Source of the DNA: Allobosea sp. AAP35
GTDB taxonomy: Bacteria; Pseudomonadota; Alphaproteobacteria; Rhizobiales; Beijerinckiaceae
DNA length: 64,000 nucleotides
Assembly: GCF_001295925.1 (NCBI RefSeq)
Contig: NZ_LJHQ01000001.1
Span: forward strand, 1 to 64,000
Direction of reading: 5' to 3'
This document shows positions 8,521-16,324 of this stretch, piece after piece. Numbering within the stretch: position 1 is the first letter of the stretch; each line of letters begins with the position of its first letter. Both the position numbers and the translations under genes were made by a program. The notes beneath the pieces were generated by a model. That model had not been told where the DNA came from and did no database searches. It was given only the letters and a program-made list of their open reading frames with translations.

Positions 8521-10302
8521 ATGACCATGACGATCTCATCTATCCGCCGGCTCGGCGAACAGCTCGTCATGGGAGCGATCTGGTTGATCGTGCCGATGGT
8601 ATCGGTTGCAGCTATTATCAGCGACAACAGCGTCATTGGCCTGTCGGTTGCAGCGCTGCTGCTGGCAGCCGTAGCGACCATTTGCTGGCGGCTGAGCCGC
8701 GGTGCAGGCGGTATTCGCATGACGCTCAGCGTCTGCTTAATGGTCACTATTTCGCTGCTCGTAGCGGCGCTCGACGGGCATGCTTGGCAGACCGACATGC
8801 ACATGGCCTATTTCGCCGCGCTCGCTATGCTAATCGTATTCTGTGACTGGCGAGCCATCGTCGCTGCAACCGTTGTGGTCGCTGTCCACCACGTCATGCT
8901 TTCTCTATTCCTCCCATCAGCCATTTTTTCGGGGGCCACGAATCTCGGCCGGGTTGTCCTCCACGCCGTTATCTTGGTCATCGAGGCTGCGACCTTGGCC
9001 TGGGCTGCGCAGACGATCGTGCGGACGCTTGCGGCCTCAGCCAGCGCGCTCAGCCAGGCGGAGGTCGCGGTGCAGGACGCGGCACAGGCCCAGCGTGAAG
9101 CCGAAAGCGCACTGCAACAGGCGGATGATGCACGCGAGGCTCAGGCTCGGTCGGCCCGCGACAGTGAAGCACTGCAAACAACGATTGATGGCGATCGCGA
9201 AGCTGTCGTCGCCGGACTTGCAAAGGGCCTTGAGGAACTCGCGAAAGGCAATTTGACCCACCGGATCAACGTGGCTTTCCCATCCGACTACGAAAAGCTG
9301 CGTGCCGACTTTAACAGTTCAATCTCACAGCTCGACACTGTGGTATCGGGCATTGCCACTGCTGCTGGCTCTATCCGAAGCTTTGGCATCGAGATCAATA
9401 GCGGCGCTGACGACCTTTCCAAGCGCACAGAGGATCAGGCTTCGAGCTTGGAGGAGACGGCAGCGACGACCGAGCAACTCGCGGCCTCCGTCAAAGCCAC
9501 CGCTCAGACCTCGCGCCAAGCGTCAGCCGTCGCCCAGGAGGCGATGCAAACGGCAGAGAGCGGGGGCGCGATTGCCGGCCAGGCGGTCGACGCGATGGCC
9601 CGCATCGAGACCGCTTCGAGTAGGATATCCGACATCATCCGCGTCATCGACGATATCGCTTTCCAGACCAACCTGCTGGCTTTGAACGCGGCCGTAGAGG
9701 CAGCGCGTGCCGGTGATGCAGGCAAGGGCTTCGCCGTCGTCGCTTCCGAGGTGCGAACCTTGGCGCAGCGTTCTAGCGATGCGGCCAAGGACATCTCGGC
9801 GCTGATCTCCTCCTCGAACGGCGAAGTCGTTGAGGGCGTGAAGCTGGTGCGCCAAGCGGGCGAGCAACTTAACCAGATCCTTTCGGCCTCGCAGCGGGTC
9901 GCAGCGACTATTGCCGAGATCTCTGCGGCATCGGGCGAGCAGGCTAGCGGTATAGACGAGATGAGCCAGGCCGTTGCCCATCTCGACGAGATGACGCAAC
10001 AGAACGCCGCACTCGCCGAGCAAAGCGCCGCGTCCGCCGGCTCGCTCTCCTCACGCATCGCCGAGCTCAACGACCTCGTCGCGGCCTTCAAGACCGGGAC
10101 GGATGGCGCTCACGCAGCCAGCCACATCGCCCCCCGCTCTTCATCCGAGCCCGCGCGCTTGCTCCAGCTCGCGCAGGCGGCCTTCACCGCGAAGGCTCCC
10201 GCGAAGCGCGTCGCTGCTTTTGCGCCCCGCGCGGCGCCCGCCGCACCCGCCAAGAAGGTCGCCAACAACCGCGCCGGCAATTCCGGTTGGGAAGAATTCT
10301 GA
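8521..10302 (+). CDS. Methyl-accepting chemotaxis protein with multi-helix sensor domain
   Basis: A 593-residue chemoreceptor. Residues about 1-200 hold roughly six hydrophobic helices with several histidines (GHAWQTDMHM, AVHHVML, VVLHAVI). A coiled-coil linker (SQAEVAVQDAAQAQREAE) and a HAMP-like segment (EELAKGNLTHRI) follow. The C-terminal signalling hairpin is clear, with AFQTNLLALNAAVEAARAG at its tip and ASEVRTLAQRS after it. The extreme C-terminus GWEEF matches the xWxxF pentapeptide that tethers CheR methyltransferase. There is no large periplasmic ligand domain, so sensing probably occurs in or near the membrane or through the 99-residue partner. The ATG at 8521 follows that gene directly. 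Confidence 0.92.
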   Translation: MTMTISSIRRLGEQLVMGAIWLIVPMVSVAAIISDNSVIGLSVAALLLAAVATICWRLSRGAGGIRMTLSVCLMVTISLLVAALDGHAWQTDMHMAYFAALAMLIVFCDWRAIVAATVVVAVHHVMLSLFLPSAIFSGATNLGRVVLHAVILVIEAATLAWAAQTIVRTLAASASALSQAEVAVQDAAQAQREAESALQQADDAREAQARSARDSEALQTTIDGDREAVVAGLAKGLEELAKGNLTHRINVAFPSDYEKLRADFNSSISQLDTVVSGIATAAGSIRSFGIEINSGADDLSKRTEDQASSLEETAATTEQLAASVKATAQTSRQASAVAQEAMQTAESGGAIAGQAVDAMARIETASSRISDIIRVIDDIAFQTNLLALNAAVEAARAGDAGKGFAVVASEVRTLAQRSSDAAKDISALISSSNGEVVEGVKLVRQAGEQLNQILSASQRVAATIAEISAASGEQASGIDEMSQAVAHLDEMTQQNAALAEQSAASAGSLSSRIAELNDLVAAFKTGTDGAHAASHIAPRSSSEPARLLQLAQAAFTAKAPAKRVAAFAPRAAPAAPAKKVANNRAGNSGWEEF

Positions 10303-10366
10303 GCGAGCCGGGGCTGAACCACCGACACGGGGCCCGAGTGCAACCGTTCGGCCCACAAGCATCCTG

Positions 10367-10405
10367 ACGCAATGCGCCGTCCCCCATTGGCGGCGCATCT
10401 TGCGT
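10367..10405 (+). other. Imperfect hairpin after chemoreceptor gene
   Basis: Arms ACGCA-A-TGCGCCG and CGGCGCA-TCT-TGCGT surround an 11-nt loop about 65 bp after the receptor stop. There is no T-run, so it is only a possible terminator. The rest of 10303-10488 shows no gene. Confidence 0.45.
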
Positions 10406-10488
10406 TGTGGCCTCTCCAATTGGCTTGCAGCTTTACGCACCCGTCGGTTCGGACTGGTCCAATCGTGCAGTCTCAATAAGAGCGTCGT

Positions 10489-10650
10489 GGGAGCGTTGCC
10501 TCTCCCAGGCAGTTTCCGGAGGGAGCAGGTCCCTCCGAAGCTGGGCTTACGCCGCAACCGCATCCAAAATAGTCTCATATTCCCAAAAACTTGCGCTTCG
10601 AGAACGCGCGTGAAATCCGATCACAAGTCGGCTCGGCACGACCGCGCCAC
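10489..10650 (+). repeat. Degenerate att-like junction 2
   Basis: CCCTCCGAAGCTGGG at 10531-10545 repeats the junction seen at 57-71 and 18737-18751. It is followed by an arm of the same length ending GGCTCGGCACGACCGCGCCAC at 10630-10650. The tRNA 5' half is not intact here. Upstream, 10489-10511 resembles a decayed anticodon arm (GAGCGTTGCC...GGCAG), and GGAGGGA-GCAGG-TCCCTCC at 10518-10536 forms a hairpin. It likely marks an older boundary between the TRAP/chemoreceptor segment and the htpG segment. No gene is seen from 10303 to 10751. Confidence 0.65.
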
Positions 10651-10751
10651 TTGCTCGACATGTGACCGAGCCGCCTTCCGTCATTGTCTCTTGAAAACCG
10701 ATGATGATGCGTCCAAATCGGCGCCATCAATCGTGAGGTTCGAGAGCTGCT

Positions 10752-12623
10752 ATGACGAACGCGACCACAGAAAGCCGCACCTTCGAAGCCGATGTTTCGC
10801 GTCTCCTGCACATGATGGTGCATTCGGTCTATTCGGACCGGGACGTCTTCCTCCGGGAATTGATCTCCAACGCCGCCGATGCCTGCGAGAAGCTTCGCTA
10901 TGAATCCATCGCAACGCCGACGCTGATCGGTGACACTGGCAAGCTCGCCATCACCGTTACGGCCGATCCGGAGGCAGGCAAGCTCACGATCTCCGATAAC
11001 GGCATCGGCATGAGCCGCGATGAACTGATTGAGGCCCTGGGCACGATTGCTCGCTCGGGCACGCGCGCGTTCATGGAGCAGGTCGAAGCGGCCAAGGGCA
11101 AAGACGGCGCCCAGCTTATCGGTCAGTTCGGCGTGGGCTTTTATTCGGCTTTCATGGTTGCTGCCGAGGTCGATGTCGTCAGCAGGCGCGCGGGTAGCGG
11201 CGAAGCCTGGCATTGGACCTCTAATGGCAAGGGAGAGTTCTCAGTAGCGCCTGCCGCTATCGAGGATGCTCCGGAGCGGGGCACCAGGGTCGTGCTCACT
11301 CTTCTGGACAATGCGAAGACATATGCGGAGCGCTGGACGCTGGAACGCATCGTCAAAGCGCAGTCCGGCCACGTCCCGGTGCCGATCTATCTGGTCGAGA
11401 AGCCGGGCGCAGAGCCGACGTCGCTAGCCGACGGGGCGGCGCTCTGGACCAAGCCCAAGAGCGAGATCAGGCCCGAGGACTATGCGGATTTCTACCGCAG
11501 CGTGGCTGCACAATACGACGAGCCGGCAGCGACGATCCATTTTCGCGCCGAGGGGCGTCACGAATACACGACGCTGGCCTTCGTGCCCGGATCCAAGCCC
11601 TTCGATCTGCTCGACGCCGATCGCAAGGGGCGCATGAAACTCTATGTGAAGCGGGTCTTCATCACCGACGAAGCGGAGCTTCTGCCGCGCTATTTGCGTT
11701 TTGTCCGCGGGCTGGTCGACACCGCCGACCTGCCGCTCAACGTCTCTCGCGAGATGATCCAGGACAGCCCGCTCCTGGCGGCGATCCGGAAGGGCGTGAC
11801 CAACCGCATCCTAGCCGATCTCGGCAAGATGGCCGAGACCGATGCCGATGCCTTCGGCGAGATCTGGGCGAATTTCGGCCCGGTCATCAAAGAGGGCCTC
11901 TACGAGGATTACGAGCGCCGCGAGCAGCTGCTGACCCTGGCGCGGTTTGCTACCACGACGACGGGCGGGCTGCGCAGCCTCAAGGACTATGTCGTCGCCC
12001 TGAGGGAGAACCAGACTGCGATCTACTACATCGTCGGCGACGACCCCGCGCGCATCGCGACATCGCCGCAGCTCGAAGGGTTTCGCGCGCGCGGCATCGA
12101 GGTGCTTCTCCTGAGTGATCCGGTCGATGGCTTCTGGGTGTCAAGCGCACCAGATTATGAAGGCAAGCCGTTCAAATCGGTCACACAGGGCGCGGCGGAT
12201 CTTGGGCTGATCCCGCTTCTCAACGGCGAGGCGACCCCACGGGCCGAGAGCACCCCAGAGGTGGCGACCTTGCTCGAAGCGATGAAGCTGACACTCGCCG
12301 ATGAGGTCGCGGACGTGCGCGCGTCCGATCGTCTCACCGAAAGCGCAGTCTGTCTGGTAGCCCCTGATACCGGCCCCGACCGTCAATTTGAAAAGCTGCT
12401 GTCTGCCGCTGGCAGGATTGATGACACGACCAAACCCATCCTTGAGATCAATGGGCAGCATCCTCTTATCGTCGGCCTGGCCGGGCTGCAGGATGAGCTT
12501 CTACGCGACGACCTTGCTCATCTCCTGCTAGACGAGGCGCGTATCCTAGACGGAGAGCGTCCGGGCGACGCCAGATCATTCTCGGAACGTCTTGGTCGCC
12601 TCATTGCCAAGGCCGTTCGCTGA
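10752..12623 (+). CDS. htpG: Molecular chaperone HtpG (bacterial Hsp90)
   Basis: A 623-residue protein, full length for HtpG. The N-terminal GHKL ATPase motifs are intact: FLRELISNAADACEK with the catalytic Glu and Mg-binding Asn, ISDNGIGMS, and GQFGVGFYSAF of the lid and nucleotide pocket. The middle domain includes LPLNVSREMIQDSPLL with the conserved arginine region, and the C-terminal dimerisation domain follows. It refolds client proteins in the cytosol. It lies about 100 bp after junction 2, so it appears to be island cargo, and a second core copy may exist elsewhere. GAGGTTCGAGAGC before the ATG is a plausible ribosome-binding site. No heat-shock promoter is obvious. Confidence 0.96.
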   Translation: MTNATTESRTFEADVSRLLHMMVHSVYSDRDVFLRELISNAADACEKLRYESIATPTLIGDTGKLAITVTADPEAGKLTISDNGIGMSRDELIEALGTIARSGTRAFMEQVEAAKGKDGAQLIGQFGVGFYSAFMVAAEVDVVSRRAGSGEAWHWTSNGKGEFSVAPAAIEDAPERGTRVVLTLLDNAKTYAERWTLERIVKAQSGHVPVPIYLVEKPGAEPTSLADGAALWTKPKSEIRPEDYADFYRSVAAQYDEPAATIHFRAEGRHEYTTLAFVPGSKPFDLLDADRKGRMKLYVKRVFITDEAELLPRYLRFVRGLVDTADLPLNVSREMIQDSPLLAAIRKGVTNRILADLGKMAETDADAFGEIWANFGPVIKEGLYEDYERREQLLTLARFATTTTGGLRSLKDYVVALRENQTAIYYIVGDDPARIATSPQLEGFRARGIEVLLLSDPVDGFWVSSAPDYEGKPFKSVTQGAADLGLIPLLNGEATPRAESTPEVATLLEAMKLTLADEVADVRASDRLTESAVCLVAPDTGPDRQFEKLLSAAGRIDDTTKPILEINGQHPLIVGLAGLQDELLRDDLAHLLLDEARILDGERPGDARSFSERLGRLIAKAVR

Positions 12624-12630
12624 GTTCGCG

Positions 12631-12870
12631 TTACGCACGGATTGATGGAACACGCGGTCGCTTGGTTGCGTAATGTCGCGGGCGTGGGTTTGCCAAATAC
12701 GTGTCGGAGGCCCTCAGGGCAGCTTCGACACTTGGCTGAATGTAGCGGCGCAGTTCGTTACGCCACGTTTCGCCCATAGCGTCCCAACCCAATTGCTCTG
12801 GACGACGCACCGCCTCGTGCAGTGCTCGCGCAGCAGCCTCGATGGCGACGGCGACTCTGGGATTGACCAT
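12631..12870 (-). CDS. Small protein of unknown function
   Basis: A 79-residue basic protein (MVNPRVAVAIEAAARALHEAV...). GGAG lies 8 nt before the ATG at 12870, which supports the start. Residues 5-60 are mostly predicted helix and the tail (KRPRVPSIRA) is basic. It converges on htpG with an 8-bp gap. Upstream, at 12907-12921, TCAA-N7-TTAA resembles a CtrA box with one mismatch. I recognise no family. Confidence 0.5.
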   Translation of the reverse strand: MVNPRVAVAIEAAARALHEAVRRPEQLGWDAMGETWRNELRRYIQPSVEAALRASDTYLANPRPRHYATKRPRVPSIRA

Positions 12871-12931
12871 AGATCAAAACTCCGCGCGCAACTGAACGGG
12901 ACCGGATTCAACCAGCCGTTAACAAGCCTCG

Positions 12932-13153
12932 TCATTGTAGTTTTGGTGCTCTACGCTTGGCAATCTCATCTGCGACCGCGTTCCACAGCCGGACTGCGAG
13001 ATCGTTTCGTTCGAGTTGTGCCTGCTGAGCCAATTGCCGGGCTTGACCGTAAGCATCATCACCGTGGTCGCGGATGATTATTCCCGCCGAAATCTGAACG
13101 ACAGTGATCCAGGCACGTTCTGCGGCCGCAGATTTTGGTGGCAGTTCGGTCAT
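12932..13153 (-). CDS. Small helical protein, first of two paralogues (DUF6961-like)
   Basis: A 73-residue protein. Its core IIIRDHGDDAYGQARQLAQQA followed by WNAVADEIAKR matches the protein at 15258-15497 (MLIRDHGQGAYVAARKNAAQA, then WGAVAREVAG). Shared positions are IRDHG, AY, AR, A..A, N, W and VA.E. The pattern (residue, HG, helix, W, helix) recalls DUF6961 proteins of alphaproteobacteria, but this is from memory and unverified. It lies in the same small-gene cluster as the BLUF protein. Function unknown. Confidence 0.55.
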   Translation of the reverse strand: MTELPPKSAAAERAWITVVQISAGIIIRDHGDDAYGQARQLAQQAQLERNDLAVRLWNAVADEIAKRRAPKLQ

Positions 13154-13314
13154 GCCGCCCCATTACAACGACAATGGGTCTGCATAAATCAACATTTGAT
13201 ATTTAGACTAATAAGAGTGCTTAACTCCACAATTTAGATACTCTGACGCTCTAACATCGTCGATACTGATCCCAGAACGTTACGGATGCCAAAGCTCTGT
13301 TGACGTGTTTGTTT

Positions 13315-13598
13315 CTATACCTCAGTCGAGCCGTCGCTGGTCTCGCTGAAGTAGCGGTCGAAACGCCTGGTCGGCTTCTTGAAGCGCGCCACTTCGGCCT
13401 CGACGAAGCGCGCCGAGTTCAAGCGGCCATAACCAGCCTGACCCAGGTCGCGATCATGGAAACTGCTGACGGGGCTCGGCCGCACGGGCTTGGTGCCGAC
13501 CAGCGCCTCACCGATCCCCAGCAGGCATTTGACGATGGCGTCTTACGGCTGTCCGGCTTAACCGGCTTGACCTCGAAGCTGCTATCGAAGGCTGACGG
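13315..13598 (-). pseudogene. Frameshifted gene remnant of unknown family
   Basis: Reading the minus strand, one frame from 13598 gives FDSSFEVKPVKPDSRK. The reading then continues in another frame as AIVKCLLGIGEALVGTKPV, HDRDLGQAGYGRLNS and FVEAEVARFKKPTRRFDRYF, ending at a TAG at 13315. The second part has strongly protein-like composition but no start codon and an in-frame TAA just upstream. A single frameshift joins the pieces, so this looks like the 3' end of a decayed gene. I do not recognise the family. The region 13154-13314 is AT-rich with no gene. Confidence 0.5.
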
Positions 13599-13669
13599 CT
13601 AATTGCGTCGAGCAAATGATCGCAGTCGTTAACCCGATGGTCGGCCGTCGATCGCACCGCGAGCAGTTT

Positions 13670-14140
13670 TCACCAAGGCGAAAGCAGTGGCCTAGAATCG
13701 AAGTGATCAAGAATACGCTTCAGTGCCGCCGCATTGTTCTCGTCTTCGACGCTGTCGAGCGCGTCCTTCAGCACCACGCGAATGTCATCCGCCTCGACCC
13801 TCTCCATTTCCCAGTTCGGATACAATCGCTCGCGCTTTTCTTCACTTTGGCTAAGCGAGACAATATCGTAATGGCGTGGATCGCTATGCAGGCTCGCGAT
13901 CAAATGCTCGATCTGGGCGGGCGGCCCCTCAATCCATTGGAAGAAGACGCCAGCTCCAAAAACCAGCACGCCAGTGATGCCACACGCGCGATTGCTGCGT
14001 TTGGCAGCCTCAACGATGCGATCGACCTCGGCGCCGTCAACGCCGTCGGCGGCACGGCTGCAGTAGACGAAATGACAAAGCGTTGGCAGTGGGGCATCGT
14101 CCAACTCAACCACACGTTGCAAACCGTATTCGTCGAACAT
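13670..14140 (-). CDS. BLUF-domain blue-light photoreceptor
   Basis: A 156-residue protein made almost entirely of a BLUF domain (flavin-binding blue-light sensor). The flavin-switch residues are present: Tyr26 in FVYCSRA, Asn50 in SNRACGITG and Gln68 in FFQWIEG. Their spacings of 24 and 18 residues equal those of AppA (21, 45, 63). Further conserved elements are GITGVLVF, the second helix with DPRHYDI, and LYPNWEM. The start at 14140 is chosen for GGAGGG upstream. A longer open frame adds 22 unlikely residues. There is no output domain, so it is a short BLUF type that must signal through a partner, possibly one of the neighbouring small proteins. Confidence 0.92.
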   Translation of the reverse strand: MFDEYGLQRVVELDDAPLPTLCHFVYCSRAADGVDGAEVDRIVEAAKRSNRACGITGVLVFGAGVFFQWIEGPPAQIEHLIASLHSDPRHYDIVSLSQSEEKRERLYPNWEMERVEADDIRVVLKDALDSVEDENNAAALKRILDHFDSRPLLSPW

Positions 14141-14322
14141 GAATGGGCCCTCCAGAACTCTTAGGCGGTGTCGACTGGTGACTGAGCAGCAGGATAGCGC
14201 AACCACCTCACTTTGGAACTGGACTGGTCGCCGTGCTAGGCAGGCATGAAGCCTTGCACAACGAATTCGGTTAATTGCGTTGTGACCGACATTAGCGAAT
14301 CGTTCGGTCCCGCGCTTGTGCT

Positions 14323-14577
14323 TTACATTGCGCGGATCTGCTCCTCGAACTCTTCTGGGATCAGTCCGTGCCGCGCCAGCACAGCAAGCGCACTGACCTC
14401 ACCGGTCTCGTCATCTGCTGTGACGTGAATGACCGCGAGGCCCTCTGCCGTTCGTCCGACCCTTTCGCCATCCAGCAATGCGTGATGCTTCGTCCGTGCC
14501 AAGGTGCGCTGGCCTGGGACCAGGCGCTTGCGGTGCGTTTTGAAGGGCTGCAGAAAATAGGTTTCGACGCTGGCCAT
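14323..14577 (-). CDS. Small protein of unknown function
   Basis: An 84-residue protein starting MASVETYFLQPFKTHRKRL with GGGAG 7 nt before the ATG. The centre (HHALLDGERVGRTAEGLAVI) and the acidic C-terminus (ADDETGEVSALAVLARHG, then IPEEFEEQI) look like genuine coding sequence. It is divergent from the gene at 14637 with a 59-bp shared promoter region. No family recognised. The 180 bp between it and the BLUF gene hold nothing I can name. Confidence 0.55.
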   Translation of the reverse strand: MASVETYFLQPFKTHRKRLVPGQRTLARTKHHALLDGERVGRTAEGLAVIHVTADDETGEVSALAVLARHGLIPEEFEEQIRAM

Positions 14578-14636
14578 GGCTTGACTCCCGGGGTCCGTAT
14601 ATTCTCATTACGTTCTCATTTGAGGGAGCGCAACCG

Positions 14637-14858
14637 ATGACAGCAGCCCGGCACGCAGACGTCGATCTTGGGACTGAGATCGAATGCGAGATCGACGATC
14701 TGATTGCTGAACATGGCAGCGAGCGGGCCGCGATCCGCGCCCTTCTGCATGACATGACCGTGCTGATGACGGATGCTGATCGGTCGGTGTCCCGGGGATA
14801 CCTGCGCGGCCTGTTCTCGCATGGCGCCCGGCCGGCGGACTTCGTTGATGAACAGTGA
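14637..14858 (+). CDS. Small acidic protein of unknown function
   Basis: A 73-residue protein with GGGAG 9 nt upstream of its ATG. The sequence is helical and acidic: ECEIDDLIAEHGSERAAIRA, then LHDMTVLMTDADRSVSRGYL. Small proteins of this type are, as I recall, common in Hyphomicrobiales, but no function is known to me. Its stop overlaps the next gene's GTG start, so the two are translationally coupled. Confidence 0.6.
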   Translation: MTAARHADVDLGTEIECEIDDLIAEHGSERAAIRALLHDMTVLMTDADRSVSRGYLRGLFSHGARPADFVDEQ

Positions 14859-15232
14859 GCAAGCCGCCGGATCTCCGAACACCCTTAGTCCGTTATCCCT
14901 GGGTGATCGTGCGGCTGCGGTGCCATGTCTGCCCAAGGAGCGCCGAGGTGCGTCTGGCCGCGCTGGCAGCACGCTACGGCCATCGTGTGCCGGTCCGCGT
15001 GGTGCTGCACGCCTTTATGTCCGGCTGCCCGTGGGATCAGAACAGCAAGTCGCGGACGCAGCAGAAATACGGGTTTCGATGCGGGGCCTATATGCCCGAT
15101 CTCAATTCGACTCGGCCACCTGACGTCCCGCCATCTGCGACGGGTCTGACCTTGATCGAGGGTGGCAAGACGGACATTCTACCGGCCGAACCGGATCCAG
15201 CGCGCCGCCGCGTCGGCACTTATGATGACTGA
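14855..15232 (+). CDS. Small Cys-containing protein of unknown function
   Basis: A 125-residue protein whose GTG start overlaps the preceding stop (GTGA). RCHVCPRSAEVRLAALA looks like one half of a zinc-binding pair. Later cysteines in MSGCPWDQ and FRCGAYMPDL could supply the other half, giving a possible four-cysteine zinc site between residues 23 and 78. The C-terminal 45 residues look disordered. Operon position suggests it works with the 73-residue protein. No family recognised. Confidence 0.55.
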   Translation: MSKPPDLRTPLVRYPWVIVRLRCHVCPRSAEVRLAALAARYGHRVPVRVVLHAFMSGCPWDQNSKSRTQQKYGFRCGAYMPDLNSTRPPDVPPSATGLTLIEGGKTDILPAEPDPARRRVGTYDD

Positions 15233-15257
15233 TGTCTGGGTTTCAGCCTAGTTCGCT

Positions 15258-15497
15258 TCAAGGCTGTCCGTGCTTGCCGCCAATTATTTCGCCCGTCTGC
15301 CCCGCAACTTCGCGCGCTACAGCGCCCCAAAAGAGGAACGCGCTGTTGTTGTTTTCAGTAAGGGCTTGGGCTGCATTCTTCCGAGCAGCAACATATGCGC
15401 CTTGTCCGTGATCACGGATCAACATGCGAGCGGAAAGCACAACGGCGCCTTTCCGAGCCCTTCGGCGGGCGAGTAGTCTCGATTCTAGAGCGAACAT
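15258..15497 (-). CDS. Small helical protein, second of two paralogues (DUF6961-like)
   Basis: A 79-residue protein. The core MLIRDHGQGAYVAARKNAAQA and WGAVAREVAGQ align with the 73-residue protein at 12932-13153. The N-terminal 20 residues are basic (RLLARRRARKGA). No ribosome-binding site is clear. The two copies flank the BLUF gene and small-gene cluster, both on the minus strand, so they may derive from duplication within the island. Function unknown. Confidence 0.5.
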   Translation of the reverse strand: MFALESRLLARRRARKGAVVLSARMLIRDHGQGAYVAARKNAAQALTENNNSAFLFWGAVAREVAGQTGEIIGGKHGQP

Positions 15498-15572
15498 ACG
15501 TTGATCATATCGACAGCAGCGATGGGGTAAATTTCGTCTCGGGGGCCAGGATAACTTTTAGGTTTACTTGAT

Positions 15573-16307
15573 ATGTGCAATCTTTACAGCATGACCCGCA
15601 GCGTGGACGCGATGCGGAACCTCTTCTCCAAGTTTGTGGCGCCGGAAACGAACCTGCCGCCACTGCCAGGCATCTTCCCCGACTATCCGGCTCCGATCAT
15701 CCGCAATGAGGGCGATGGCGTCGCGGCACTGGCAATGACGCGCTGGGGCATGCCGTCATCAAAAAAGGCTTTGCTCGACGCAGCGGCCAAACGTGCCGAC
15801 AAGCTTCGCGCCAAGGGCAAGGAGGTCGACTTCGATCTGCTCCTGCGGATGGAGCCGGACAGCGGCACGACGAACGTCCGCAACACCGCAAGCTCCCATT
15901 GGAAACGCTGGCTTGGCGTCGAGAGTCGGTGCCTGGTTCCATTCTCGAGCTTCAGCGAGTTCGATCAAGTCGCGCGGCAGGATGTCTGGTTCGCCTTCGG
16001 CAAGGACCGGCCACTCGCCTTTTTCGCTGGCATCTGGACGTCGCAATGGACCGGCGTCCGTAAGATCAAGAACGGCATCGAAACGACGGACCTATTCGGC
16101 TTCCTTACGACCGAACCCAACCGAGAGGTGGGCAAGGTCCATCCCAAGGCGATGCCTGTGATCCTGACGGAGCCCGACGAACTCGAAACCTGGCTGACTG
16201 CGCCTTGGGAACAGGCGAGGGTCCTACAGCGGGCGCTGCCAGATGGTGCGCTGGTCGAGGTGACGCGGGGCGTTAAACAGGATGTCAGCGCGCCCCTCAC
16301 ATTTTGA
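15573..16307 (+). CDS. yedK: SOS response-associated peptidase (SRAP/YedK/HMCES family)
   Basis: A 244-residue SRAP-domain protein. The initiator Met is followed directly by Cys2 (MCNLYSMT), the residue that forms a thiazolidine crosslink with abasic sites after Met removal. Other expected features are TNVRNTASSHWKRWL, RCLVPFSSFSEF with the active-site Glu region, and KVHPKAMPVIL with the conserved His. It shields abasic sites in single-stranded DNA. It is a single gene between the small paralogue and a convergent LysR regulator 17 bp away. No LexA box is obvious. AT-rich sequence from 15498 probably holds its promoter. Confidence 0.93.
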   Translation: MCNLYSMTRSVDAMRNLFSKFVAPETNLPPLPGIFPDYPAPIIRNEGDGVAALAMTRWGMPSSKKALLDAAAKRADKLRAKGKEVDFDLLLRMEPDSGTTNVRNTASSHWKRWLGVESRCLVPFSSFSEFDQVARQDVWFAFGKDRPLAFFAGIWTSQWTGVRKIKNGIETTDLFGFLTTEPNREVGKVHPKAMPVILTEPDELETWLTAPWEQARVLQRALPDGALVEVTRGVKQDVSAPLTF

Positions 16308-16324
16308 ACTACCACATGGCTCAG

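Noticed and set aside
13300-13602. A 100-residue plus-strand frame
   Set aside because: The opposite strand shows better protein character, as a frameshifted remnant; the plus frame has no ribosome-binding site.
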